NCBI GenBank assembly: GCA_038889235.1
Contig: JAWAHN010000001.1
Coordinates: 592,499-656,498 of the forward strand
Direction: 5' to 3'
DNA: 64,000 nucleotides
From: Candidatus Jordarchaeales archaeon
Lineage (GTDB): Archaea; Asgardarchaeota; Jordiarchaeia; Jordiarchaeales; Freyrarchaeaceae
In this document: positions 52,872-60,936 of the stretch, in pieces
Layout of the letters: each line of letters starts with the position of its first letter
Position numbering within the stretch: the first letter of the stretch is position 1
Made by a program: the position numbers and the translations under genes
Notes under the pieces: model-generated
Told to the model about the DNA's origin: nothing
Databases searched by the model: none
What the model saw: the letters and a program-made list of their open reading frames with translations, nothing else

Positions 52872-53704
52872 TCCTCCTTCAGTCCTGGTATGCTTTCCCT
52901 TGGAACAAGAGTAATAGCGTTTTCTGGGCATGCTGCTCGGCAAACGCCGCAGCCAAAACACTTCCAAAGATCAATGTACGCCTTACCAAGTGTCGGGCGG
53001 AGCTTGGCGGCGCTGAACTGGCAACGCATCACGCAATTTCCGCAACCTATACATTTATCTAAGTCTAGCATAGCTACATAGTGCCCTTTTAACAAGTGGC
53101 GAACGTTAAAGTCGATTCTTGGTCTAAGAGCGATGCATTCTGGGTATTCGCAGTTACAAAGGGCAAACGCAAACGGGAGAGGGGTGCCAGCGATCGTGTG
53201 AACTAACCCTTTCTCGTAGCACTCGTCCAAGAAGGCTTTTGCCTCTTCTACGCTAAGAATTTCAACACCTTTTGGAGCATGATCAGGGAAAGTTCTTGCT
53301 GTTTCCCCATGAAGACCTAAAGGCATGCACATGTAAACCTTCTCATTCCTGTTCATCCACCGGCATGGACACATAACTCGATAAACTTCTCCAGAAATCT
53401 CGACAACTTTCTTCGCTTCTTCAACCGTTATTACTTGTCCAAGGTGTCCTTCAGGAAAGGAGCGAGCGCCTTCATCTTTTTGTATCATTGCTTCGATCAT
53501 CCTTTTCGTTGGTTCTGCGAGGTTTGGATCATTAATCACGTCGGACAACATTTTAGCGGCATCACCGTAAACCTTGTCGATCAATTTCCAATGGTCTAGC
53601 TCCCAAAGTTCGTAACCCAGCTCTCTTGCTAGTTTTACAGAAAGATTCCTCTCGTTCAGGTACCACTTCTTGCCTCCACCATGTTTGTAGCAAAACTTAC
53701 ACAA
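52865..53704 (-). CDS. iron-sulfur protein with unusual N-terminal cysteine domain and ferredoxin tail
   Basis: A 279-residue protein. The C-terminal 85 residues are a dicluster ferredoxin (CIGCGNCVMRCQFSAAK and CFGCGVCRAACPENAI). The N-terminal 190 residues hold further cysteines: MCKFCYKHGG (CxxC at the very start), VMCPCRWMNRNEKVYMCMPLG and CNCEYPEC. Nothing in it is a catalytic cofactor site I recognise; I assume an electron-transfer or sensor subunit. TTG 53704 begins MCKFC. It is first of a four-gene minus run: this gene, ferredoxin, CYTH, HypC. Confidence 0.75.
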   Translation of the reverse strand: MCKFCYKHGGGKKWYLNERNLSVKLARELGYELWELDHWKLIDKVYGDAAKMLSDVINDPNLAEPTKRMIEAMIQKDEGARSFPEGHLGQVITVEEAKKVVEISGEVYRVMCPCRWMNRNEKVYMCMPLGLHGETARTFPDHAPKGVEILSVEEAKAFLDECYEKGLVHTIAGTPLPFAFALCNCEYPECIALRPRIDFNVRHLLKGHYVAMLDLDKCIGCGNCVMRCQFSAAKLRPTLGKAYIDLWKCFGCGVCRAACPENAITLVPRESIPGLKEEW

Positions 53705-53804
53705 AATTCCACCTCACTTGCAGCGAGCGAACACTAGGAAATATGAAGTAGCAGTAATAAAAAGGCTTAGTTTAATCCTTGCGCCACGATATGTGAAGAG
53801 AATA

Positions 53805-53813
53805 CTTATATAC
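53805..53813 (+). promoter_or_regulatory. TATA box of the HAD hydrolase gene
   Basis: CTTATATAC about 60 bp before the ATT start; the leader between contains the AGGAGGGG site. Confidence 0.5.
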
Positions 53814-53852
53814 TTCTTGGAAATAATCTAAGATTCGCCTCTTTCAGTATAA

Positions 53853-53860
53853 AGGAGGGG
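53853..53860 (+). promoter_or_regulatory. ribosome-binding site that points to an AUU start
   Basis: AGGAGGGG, then AACTGAG, then ATT 53868-53870. In frame the stop TAA at 53850 precedes, and no ATG/GTG/TTG occurs until TTG 53928, which is after the catalytic motif. Confidence 0.65.
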
Positions 53861-53867
53861 AACTGAG

Positions 53868-54650
53868 ATTTCAGGGAAGAATCACGACGGAAAAATATTT
53901 CTCTTAGACCTTGACGGAACGCTTGGCTTGTCGTTGATACCCGAAGAGGACGCGATACTGGAAACGCTCGACTTCATAGCCAGTGAAGTCGCCAGACGTT
54001 TTAACAAAAAAATTGATAGGGGTACTTTGTACGACTTGTACGTGGAAACGAAAAAGGAGCAGTATCGCTTATATCCCCTCAACCCGAAGAGACATGACAA
54101 AAACCTAAGATGGGAGATGCTACTCAGGAAACTGGGAGAGAAATTGGGTTGCAAGATATCCGAGGAGCTTTTTGAGGACGTCAAGAAAGTTTACTGGAAT
54201 CTCTTCGAAAGCAAAGCCAGGCCTTATCCAGATACACATGAAACGCTAGAGAAACTCATGGAGAAATTCAATGTAGTCATAGTCACCAACAACGATTATG
54301 CAGAAGCTAAGAAGAAGATTAAGCTATTCGGATTAGAGGAAGGAAAACACTACGACGTTTTGGTTACATCGGAGGATTTTAATGTTTGCAAGCCTTCACG
54401 AGAGTTTCTCGAAAAACTTATCCCATTCCTCGAGGAGAAGCTAGGGCGGAGGGTAAAGCCCGAGCACATAGTCGTGGTTGGAGATGACCCTATAAATGAC
54501 ATAGCTTGGGCTAAAAGCGCTGGGCTTAAAGCGATAAGAGTTAAAAGGGACCTTTTGGCGCCACGTGAACCTAACAATGAGAAAGAGAAAGCAGATTACG
54601 ATATAGAAAAACTTTTTGAGCTGCTAGAAATTTCTGAAAAAATCCAATAA
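53868..54650 (+). CDS. HAD-superfamily hydrolase, AUU start
   Basis: About 260 residues. The catalytic HAD motif I, IFLLDLDGTLGLSL, lies at residues 11-24 only if translation begins at ATT 53868. Motif II VVIVTNNDYAEAK (Thr/Ser loop), motif III lysine in NVCKPSREF, motif IV VVVGDDPINDIAWAKSAG. The helical cap sits between I and II. Phosphoglycolate-phosphatase or haloacid-dehalogenase type; substrate unknown. The first ordinary start in frame, TTG 53928, would cut away the nucleophile aspartate, so the AUU reading is required by the biology. Confidence 0.85.
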   Translation: MSGKNHDGKIFLLDLDGTLGLSLIPEEDAILETLDFIASEVARRFNKKIDRGTLYDLYVETKKEQYRLYPLNPKRHDKNLRWEMLLRKLGEKLGCKISEELFEDVKKVYWNLFESKARPYPDTHETLEKLMEKFNVVIVTNNDYAEAKKKIKLFGLEEGKHYDVLVTSEDFNVCKPSREFLEKLIPFLEEKLGRRVKPEHIVVVGDDPINDIAWAKSAGLKAIRVKRDLLAPREPNNEKEKADYDIEKLFELLEISEKIQ

Positions 54651-54694
54651 AGGTTGCCTGGCACCGAGTTATCAGCATTAAGGGAGGTCCACAG

Positions 54695-55990
54695 ATGAGT
54701 GTCCTTGAACATGTTTTTTCTAAGATAGGGTTAGAGTTTGACGAGGAAATAGGAACATATGCCCACGTGAAGACGAAAATTCCTCTGACGGTTTATTACG
54801 ACGACGAGAAAGAGGAGCTGGTTTTGTTAGATCAAACTAAGCTTCCATTTGAAGTCACTGTGTGGAAGACTAGGGATTGGAGGGAGGCTGGAAATCCAGG
54901 AATAAAAGGGATGATAGTTAGGGGAAGCCAGGCGATAGGATGCGCCGCCGGGTACGCTATGCTGCTTGCAGCTAACAGCTTTAAGAGTTTTGGAAGGAAG
55001 GAGTTCATGGAGAAGCTTGGTGAAGCAGCATCTTTCCTACGTGCTACAAGGCCTACTGCTTCACCTTTAAAGTGGGCTGTGGACTTATGTGAGAGAGCGG
55101 CGCGGAACGCGCTCCGGGATAAAGGGGTCAACGAGGCTGTTGATGCAGTGAAGGAAACAGCAGACTACATACTCGCCTCCGACTTAATTATGAATTGGTA
55201 CTTGAGACAAGAGGGTAAGCCTTTCATAAAGGATGGCGACGTAATAATGACGCATTGTAATGGTGGAAGCCTTTCGTCAACTTTCGGAGGACACGCACTT
55301 GGGATCATTGAGGAGGCTTATGCTGAGGGGAGAGAAATCATGGTGGTTGCTAAGGAAACACGTCCAAGGAGTCAGGGGTACAAGCTCACAACGTGGGAGC
55401 TTAACAGAGCAGGGGTCCCGGTGGTAATAATAACGGATAATATGATATCGTCTGCTATAGAGAGGTTTGGGGTAACTAAAGTATTGCTTGGAGTAGACAG
55501 AGTGGCGAGGGATGGGTCGGTAGCTAATAAGATAGGTTCAGCAGACATAGCGCGTGTTGTGGCATTATACGAAAACATAGAGTTTTACTATGCAACATCC
55601 TACAGCACGATAGACTTAGAAACACTAGAGGGGAAGAACATTCCAATAGAGGAGAGGAGTATAGACGAGGTCACTTACCCATATGAACTTGAAGCTAAAG
55701 ACAAGAAAGAGAGGGGCATACTTTCAAGCAAAAGTCTAGACAGGTGGCCGCCCCGAGAACTCCTCGTTCAAGGAAAGCCTGGAAGAGGACAAATAGCAAT
55801 ATATAATCCCGCCTTTGACGTCACTCCTCCCAAACTCATAGACTTGATAATAACCGACATAGGTGTTTTTGCGCCTCAACAGATAAGGACGCTAACCGAG
55901 GAAAAAATAACATTAATGGTGAAAGAGCGCCTTGAGAAGCAAGGGATAAGCATGCCTAAATATATAGCTGCCACCCGCAACGAGACGTGA
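54695..55990 (+). CDS. MtnA-like sugar-phosphate isomerase (eIF2B-alpha family)
   Basis: A 431-residue member of the MtnA/eIF-2B family. LLDQTKLPFEVTVWKTRDW, IVRGSQAIGCAAGYAM, RPTASPLKWAVDLCERA, IMTHCNGGSLSSTFGGHALGIIEEA (catalytic Cys), LLGVDRVARDGSVANKIGSADIA (catalytic Asp) and TSYSTIDLETLEGKNIPIEER match methylthioribose-1-phosphate isomerases; the C-terminal YNPAFDVTPPKLIDLIITDIGVF also agrees. It is about 80 residues longer than a standard MtnA. In archaea relatives act on ribose-1,5-bisphosphate, so the substrate is open. Confidence 0.88.
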   Translation: MSVLEHVFSKIGLEFDEEIGTYAHVKTKIPLTVYYDDEKEELVLLDQTKLPFEVTVWKTRDWREAGNPGIKGMIVRGSQAIGCAAGYAMLLAANSFKSFGRKEFMEKLGEAASFLRATRPTASPLKWAVDLCERAARNALRDKGVNEAVDAVKETADYILASDLIMNWYLRQEGKPFIKDGDVIMTHCNGGSLSSTFGGHALGIIEEAYAEGREIMVVAKETRPRSQGYKLTTWELNRAGVPVVIITDNMISSAIERFGVTKVLLGVDRVARDGSVANKIGSADIARVVALYENIEFYYATSYSTIDLETLEGKNIPIEERSIDEVTYPYELEAKDKKERGILSSKSLDRWPPRELLVQGKPGRGQIAIYNPAFDVTPPKLIDLIITDIGVFAPQQIRTLTEEKITLMVKERLEKQGISMPKYIAATRNET

Positions 55991-56035
55991 AAAACATTTA
56001 TTATCCTTTGAAGAATCATAGAAATCCTGGAGCTG

Positions 56036-56182
56036 GCGGGGGTTGCCTAGTGGCTAGCTTAAAAGCCCGCAAAAGGCGCTGGCCTGGAGCCCGATGACTG
56101 AAAGCCAGTGACCCGAAAACTCGCGTGGCTAACACGCGTAGCCGGAGGGGTCGCGTGGGTTCGAATCCCACCCCCCGCGCCA
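56036..56182 (+). tRNA. tRNA-Ser(GGA) with three apparent insertions
   Basis: The acceptor GCGGGGG (56036-56042) pairs with CCCCCGC (56172-56178); the discriminator G and CCA (56179-56182) are encoded. T arm: GTGGG-TTCGAAT-CCCAC. Anticodon stem CTGGC (56079-56083)/GCCAG (56104-56108) encloses 20 nt beginning CTGGAG: T33, anticodon GGA; 13 nt after position 37 is likely the canonical intron. The D stem GCCT/AGGC holds a loop of 25 nt where a mature AGTGGCTA would be 8, leaving about 17 nt extra (56057-56073). The variable arm stem GACCC/GGGTC (56110-56114/56148-56152) encloses 33 nt with a CGCGTG/CACGCG hairpin, about 30 nt too many. Total 147 nt; removal gives about 87, right for Ser. Confidence 0.9.
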
Positions 56183-56193
56183 AACTCATTTTC

Positions 56194-56210
56194 ACTGAGG
56201 CTGTGTCTCA
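56194..56210 (+). terminator. short hairpin after tRNA-Ser
   Basis: CTGAG and CTCAG pair around a 7-nt loop, 11 nt after the CCA end. Weak evidence for a processing or termination signal. Confidence 0.25.
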
Positions 56211-56264
56211 GGGGACTTAAAGAGAAAAATATAATGTTATTCTAGTTTGAACGGGCTCCGCCAC

Positions 56265-56693
56265 TTATATGTCAAGAACGAAAACCAGGCGGACTTTGCC
56301 TTCTTTGACGTCGATCTCCATTTCGTGGTATGTCGCCGCTTTGACGTGTGTTTTTGACACGTGTTTTTCGTGGTTAAATTTTTCTCCTTTGGCAGTTGCA
56401 ACAAGTTTGTAGCCCCCGTCCTCCTTTGTTATCTTTTTTACTTTGAAATCTGAAAAGACAAGACGTTCAGAATCTGTTAGGTATATGAATTCTTCAAGCC
56501 AGTTATACAATAGGTTTTCCAAGTCGCTGCCCTCAACTTCTATCTTCTTTTCTACAACAGGGGTTACCTTAGAAATGTCCGTCATTAACTCGTAAAGTCC
56601 TCTTGCTGCCTCCTCGAAAGCCTCTTCAAGCGTTTTTCCCTCAGCCTCTATTTTAACATCTGCCGTGTGCTCGAGGAACCTGAATTGTCCCAT
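56265..56693 (-). CDS. archease
   Basis: A 142-residue archease, activator of the RNA ligase RtcB that joins tRNA exons after intron removal. FLEHTADVKIEAEGKTLEEAFEEAARGLYELMTD (about 6-39, with the metal-binding Asp), LENLLYNWLEEFIYL and VKAATYHEMEID (conserved H-E) and the C-terminal VLDI are diagnostic. ATG 56693 has GGAGGG 6 nt upstream. It lies 82 bp from an intron-bearing tRNA gene; RtcB is not in the window. Confidence 0.95.
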   Translation of the reverse strand: MGQFRFLEHTADVKIEAEGKTLEEAFEEAARGLYELMTDISKVTPVVEKKIEVEGSDLENLLYNWLEEFIYLTDSERLVFSDFKVKKITKEDGGYKLVATAKGEKFNHEKHVSKTHVKAATYHEMEIDVKEGKVRLVFVLDI

Positions 56694-56836
56694 GTTTTTC
56701 CCTCCACGCAAGAATTTTGACATAACTTAGCTCGTTATGAAGGAAAAACTTTCCCCCTACGATGAGAGGAGGGGGCTAGGCATCAAGAAAAAGATCCCGG
56801 TGGTGTCCTTGATAATACTAAGTTTCAAAATAGGCG

Positions 56837-57367
56837 ATGGCGAGAAGACAATCCGAAAAAGTGTCGGAGGATTCCTGGTTGAAGTATGTTAAAGTGGTCT
56901 TTTTGGGGTTGCCCTCGGTTGGCAAGACGAGCATTATAACGCTTTTGAGTGAAAACAGAGTTGTTAGAAGCTACGATCCAACGATAGGCGTCGATTTTGG
57001 TTCAGTGTCCATCGGCGAGTGTGAGGTCTCATTGTGGGATCTTGCAGGACAAGAGAGGTTTCAATTTCTCTGGGATGACTTCATAAAGGGCGCGAAGATC
57101 ATTTTCGCGGTTAGTGATTCAACGCCGAAGAATGTTTTGCAAACGAAAAAGATAATAGATGAGATTAGAGGGAAAACTGATGCTCTTATAATAGGTATAG
57201 CTAACAAGCAAGACCTTCCGGGAGCTATGAAGCCAAGTCAAGTTGAGAGTATACTTAAGGTTCCAACTTACGGTATGGTCGCAATAGACCCTAGGAAGAG
57301 AGTTAAAATGTACAGTATTTTGAGGCAAGCTTTAGAGCAGACTGTTCTAGCTGTGGCGAGCAATTAG
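56837..57367 (+). CDS. Arf/Rab-like small GTPase
   Basis: A 176-residue Ras-superfamily GTPase. G1 GLPSVGKTS (about 24-32), switch I threonine in YDPTIGVDFGS, G3 WDLAGQERFQFLW, G4 IANKQDLPGAM (NKxD). There is no C-terminal lipid cysteine and no myristoylation glycine. Such genes are abundant in Asgard archaea and sparse elsewhere in archaea; MglA-type proteins have a different switch. The Roadblock protein at 33814 and the longin-like candidate at 271 are possible regulators. The gene precedes an OB-fold protein and PCNA on the same strand. Confidence 0.94.
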   Translation: MARRQSEKVSEDSWLKYVKVVFLGLPSVGKTSIITLLSENRVVRSYDPTIGVDFGSVSIGECEVSLWDLAGQERFQFLWDDFIKGAKIIFAVSDSTPKNVLQTKKIIDEIRGKTDALIIGIANKQDLPGAMKPSQVESILKVPTYGMVAIDPRKRVKMYSILRQALEQTVLAVASN

Positions 57368-57434
57368 CTGTCATCACTTCTCTCCGCGAAACTTTTTATG
57401 CTAACTTTGGCTGACATGGTTTTGGGGTCTGTAA

Positions 57435-57788
57435 GTGAGCCCGTTTGAGTATGGATCACTGGGTAAGCCTCCGGTGAAGCCGCATGCCGTTCCTAAGGAC
57501 ATTAAGGACATTTCACCATCTGATGGACTTGTTAGGGTTATTGGTGTCGTCGTGGAGTCCACTCCCGGATACATCCTCATCGATGATGGAACTGGGGTGA
57601 TCAGAGTGGCCTTAACGGGAGATACACCCACCCCTGAAATAGGGAAGGTTGTCAGAATTTTTGGTTCTGTGGCGAAGAACAGCAGAGGGGATACATACAT
57701 TAATGCTGAAATTGTGCAGGATATGAGCGTCCTAGACCTGGGGCTTTATAGGAGAGTAAAGAACATTAAAAAACGTGGTTTAACATGA
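57435..57788 (+). CDS. single OB-fold protein upstream of PCNA
   Basis: A 117-residue protein with one nucleic-acid-binding OB fold: VRVIGVVVESTPGYILIDDGTGVIRVALTGDTPTPEIGKVVRIFGSVAKNSRGDTYINAEIVQDM follows the OB pattern of RPA/Stn1-type domains. The GTG start 57435 is preceded by GGGG. Closeness to PCNA (30 bp) and primase suggests a replication or repair accessory role. Family not certain. Confidence 0.85.
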   Translation: MSPFEYGSLGKPPVKPHAVPKDIKDISPSDGLVRVIGVVVESTPGYILIDDGTGVIRVALTGDTPTPEIGKVVRIFGSVAKNSRGDTYINAEIVQDMSVLDLGLYRRVKNIKKRGLT

Positions 57789-57818
57789 AAATTAAAGGGG
57801 AAGTAAGGAGGGGAAAAA

Positions 57819-58574
57819 ATGCCGTTTAGAGCGAAGTTCTCAGACGCGCGAACTTGGAAGAAGGTTATTGACGCTATAGAGGTGCTCGTAGACGAGGCTG
57901 TCTTTAGGGCAAACAAGGAGGCTTTGAAAGTTAGAGCCATGGATCCAAGCCACGTTGCTATGGTGGATGTTTACCTGCCTGCAGCGATATTCGACGAATA
58001 CGAGTGCAGTGGCGATGTGGCAATAGGCGTTAGTCTCGACGAGATGAGGAAAGTAATGCGTAGGGCTAGCTCAAATGACGAGCTAGAACTAGTCCTAGAC
58101 GAGTCAGCAGGTAATTTGCGTGTGCACCTTAAGGGAGCTACCAGTAGAACTTTTAGACTTTCCCTTCTAGATATAGGAAGAGAGGAGCCGCCCACACCGT
58201 CAATTAAGTTCAACGTCGAAGCAAAACTGCTATCTGACGCATTGGTCCAGGCATTAAAGGATGCCGAGCTTTTCAGTGAACACGTCCAGATCTCTGCGAC
58301 GCCGGAAGGTGTGCGAATTACTGCCTCCGGGGATACTAGCGGAGTAGAAGTCAAAATAGACAAAGGAAGCGAGGCGCTTTTAGAGCTGAATGTCACCGAG
58401 AGCGCTAGGGCAATATACGCCCTCAGCTACCTCTCAGACATGGTTAAAGCTGCTTCAGCAAGTGAGACAGTAACTGTCAGTTTCTCCACAGACATGCCTT
58501 TAAAGCTCGAGTTCAGAGTTCTCGGGGAAGGCAGAATAACCTACTGGCTTGCTCCAAGAATAGAGGCAGAATGA
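57819..58574 (+). CDS. pcn: DNA polymerase sliding clamp PCNA
   Basis: A 251-residue clamp with two PCNA domains. FRAKFSDARTWKKVIDAIEVLVDEAVFRANKEALKVRAMDPSHVAMVDVYLPAAIFDEYEC, VSLDEMRKVMRRAS and the C-terminal TFSTDMPLKLEF-like VSFSTDMPLKLEFRVLGEGRITYWLAPRIE are typical; the interdomain connector precedes EEPPTPSIKFNVEAKLLSDALVQALKDA. ATG 57819 follows AAGGAGGGG. Only one PCNA is seen here; a homotrimer is expected if no others exist. Confidence 0.97.
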   Translation: MPFRAKFSDARTWKKVIDAIEVLVDEAVFRANKEALKVRAMDPSHVAMVDVYLPAAIFDEYECSGDVAIGVSLDEMRKVMRRASSNDELELVLDESAGNLRVHLKGATSRTFRLSLLDIGREEPPTPSIKFNVEAKLLSDALVQALKDAELFSEHVQISATPEGVRITASGDTSGVEVKIDKGSEALLELNVTESARAIYALSYLSDMVKAASASETVTVSFSTDMPLKLEFRVLGEGRITYWLAPRIEAE

Positions 58575-58628
58575 TGGCGGGATTTTCGAGGAAAACTTCG
58601 AAGACACTTTCTCACCCTGACAAACTAA

Positions 58629-59735
58629 ATGAGAGAGGAGCGGTCAGAAATCATTTCTCGCTACTTTATCGCCAAGTACCCATTCACCGTTGAAGCACAG
58701 GCTTGGCTTAGGGAGAGGAAGATTGACTTAGACTTCCTGGTTAAGGAGATGCCTGCCGTATTAGTCAGGGCAAGAGACAGAGTGATAAAAGCTCTTGAAG
58801 AAGGAGTTGCACCGTCGATTTTAGATGACCCTGAAGCTGAATTCCTCTCGTTCCCTATAGCAAGAATGATTGTCGAAATAGTTGGAGACCCATTTTTACG
58901 CCACAGGTTCGCAGTAGCTGAGGCGAAAAGAGCTCAAGGCTTTTTCAAGGAAGAAGATGTGGAAACGTTAACTGTCATAGCTACACGGACCTTCGGGATC
59001 GACTGTCAGCCTGTCAAGAAAGATATCAGTGGAAGAGTGTATTCGTTCAAAATTCACTTCGCGGATTACTTAAGGTATGCCTCCGGCTTTCATGACCCTT
59101 ACTGGAAGCTCGTTAACAGGGTTCTTTCTAAAGGATATGTCTTTCTCGCTAAAGATGATTTTACGAGAATACTAGCTGGTGCAGTTGAAAAAAGGCTGCT
59201 TGAGCCACGTGAGCCGCCTTTGAAGGTGCCCTCGGAGATCAAACAAATTGTCGACGAGGTTGTGTCCAAAGTTATGGCCAGACGGGAGAGATATGTACTG
59301 GAAGAAGTCGAGGGAGGAGAAGTAGTGGAGGAGGCGTTCCCTCCCTGTATATCAGCACTAATTCTAGCTCTAAGGAAGAACCAGCCTCTGCCTCATAGCG
59401 CTAGGTTTACTCTGACCTCGTTCCTACTTAGCGTCGGGTACTCTGTTGACAGAATTATTTCTCTGTTCAGTGAGATACCAGACTTCAAGGAGGAAATAAC
59501 GAGGTATCAAGTTGAGCACATTGCAGGAATAAGAAGCGGCACGAGGTACACGCCCCCGAAATGCGAAACTATGAAAACCTACGGGTTATGCTTGTTTCAT
59601 GAAAAATGCAGAAACATAAGGCACCCCTTGGAATACTATAGGAAATACAAGCGCCACCGTTCTAAGGAGGCTGTGAAACTTGATTCCGGAGGACAAGCGG
59701 GTGAGGAACGAAATATTCCTCAAGGGTCTCTTTAG
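58629..59735 (+). CDS. priL: DNA primase large subunit PriL
   Basis: A 368-residue regulatory primase subunit with the C-terminal Fe-S domain. Four cysteines lie at FPPC, PKC, GLC and EKC in CISALILALRKNQPLPHSARFTLTSFLLSVGYSVDRI ... YTPPKCETMKTYGLCLFHEKCRNIRHPLEYYR, as required for the 4Fe-4S cluster. It overlaps priS at its 3' end by 35-56 nt, so the two subunits are made together. Confidence 0.96.
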   Translation: MREERSEIISRYFIAKYPFTVEAQAWLRERKIDLDFLVKEMPAVLVRARDRVIKALEEGVAPSILDDPEAEFLSFPIARMIVEIVGDPFLRHRFAVAEAKRAQGFFKEEDVETLTVIATRTFGIDCQPVKKDISGRVYSFKIHFADYLRYASGFHDPYWKLVNRVLSKGYVFLAKDDFTRILAGAVEKRLLEPREPPLKVPSEIKQIVDEVVSKVMARRERYVLEEVEGGEVVEEAFPPCISALILALRKNQPLPHSARFTLTSFLLSVGYSVDRIISLFSEIPDFKEEITRYQVEHIAGIRSGTRYTPPKCETMKTYGLCLFHEKCRNIRHPLEYYRKYKRHRSKEAVKLDSGGQAGEERNIPQGSL

Positions 59736-60927
59736 GAAGTATTACCAGGAGAACAAGGTCAGTCCACCTCTTTCCATCGAGAAAAGGGAGTTTGGGTTCA
59801 TGTTTTTTGGTTCACAAAACATGGTGCGGCACTTGTCCTTTACCAACGCTGAAAGTCTTCAGCAGTTCATGTTTTCCAGGGTACCGTCTAACGCATTCTA
59901 CTCTGCAGCTTACTACTCGAAGCCCGACGCAGCGAAAATGGATGAGAAAGGATGGGAGGGGTGTGACCTCATATTTGACATTGACGCAGACCACCTTAGA
60001 ACGCCTTGCAAGGAAACACATGACAAATGGGTTTGCCAGAACTGTGGAGAAAGTGGATTAGGAGGAAGACCTGAAAAGTGTCCGCGGTGCGGGGGACAAA
60101 ACATAGAAGAGAGGACGTGGCTGTGCGAAACATGCTTAGAGACAGCAAAGAACGAACTGATAAAACTCATAGAAGATTTTTTGATGGCTGACTTTGGAAT
60201 TAGTGCGGACGAATTAAGAGTGGTTTTCTCGGGTCACAGAGGTTATCACGTTCACATAACTTCACGGGTATTACTGGACTTGGACCAAAACGCGAGGCGC
60301 GAAATAATAGACTATATAAAAGGTGTAGGAATAGAACCATACTACCATGGGCTTATGGAGGTACGAGAAGGAAGAAGTAAAATCCTGAAGGGGCCACGTG
60401 TTAGCGAGGAAGGGTGGAGAGGAAGATTAGCTAGAGGAGTAATTAAAACAATATTATCAATGAGCGAGGAAAGCATTCCACAGGATAGAAAAGTAAGGGC
60501 GGCTTTGCAAAAACTGCTCAAGGATAGAAGCCGGGTAGTCGCATCTTTGGGGGAAGGCATATGGGACCCTGTGAGGGGGGTCAGCTTAGACGCTTGGAAG
60601 TACGTAGTGAAGACTGCCATTGAGGAAGTTGGAGGGAAAGTTGACGAACCTGTAACTTCCGACGTTAGGAGATTAATAAGGCTCCCAACTTCTTTGCATG
60701 GAAAAACAGGATTTAAAGTATCTTTAGTCAAACTGGGAGAAATCTCCAATTTCGATCCATTTAGGCATGCTTTAGCTTTTAAAGGAGAAGTTACCGTTCA
60801 CGTGAATGAAGCTCCGAGATTCAGAATAGGGGAAGAAGAATTTGGACCATTTAAGGATGAAGACGTGGAACTCCCCCTCTCGGCGGCAGTTCTCTTACTG
60901 TGTAAAAGTGTTGCCTACTTGAAGTAG
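59701..60927 (+). CDS. priS: DNA primase small (catalytic) subunit PriS
   Basis: A 408-residue catalytic primase. FDIDADH (metal aspartates, about 100), VFSGHRGYHVHITSRVLLDLD (the S-G-H/R-R-G-x-H motif) and KILKGPRVSEEGW are active-site elements. A zinc knuckle insert holds CQNCGESGLGGRPEKCPRCGG and CETC. Two starts look real: TTG 59680 with GGAGG 9 nt upstream, and GTG 59701 with GGAGG 8 nt upstream; the latter gives the more typical N-terminus (RNEIFLKGLFRKYYQ). Next gene is GINS. Confidence 0.95.
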   Translation: MRNEIFLKGLFRKYYQENKVSPPLSIEKREFGFMFFGSQNMVRHLSFTNAESLQQFMFSRVPSNAFYSAAYYSKPDAAKMDEKGWEGCDLIFDIDADHLRTPCKETHDKWVCQNCGESGLGGRPEKCPRCGGQNIEERTWLCETCLETAKNELIKLIEDFLMADFGISADELRVVFSGHRGYHVHITSRVLLDLDQNARREIIDYIKGVGIEPYYHGLMEVREGRSKILKGPRVSEEGWRGRLARGVIKTILSMSEESIPQDRKVRAALQKLLKDRSRVVASLGEGIWDPVRGVSLDAWKYVVKTAIEEVGGKVDEPVTSDVRRLIRLPTSLHGKTGFKVSLVKLGEISNFDPFRHALAFKGEVTVHVNEAPRFRIGEEEFGPFKDEDVELPLSAAVLLLCKSVAYLK

Positions 60928-60936
60928 GAGGGAGCT

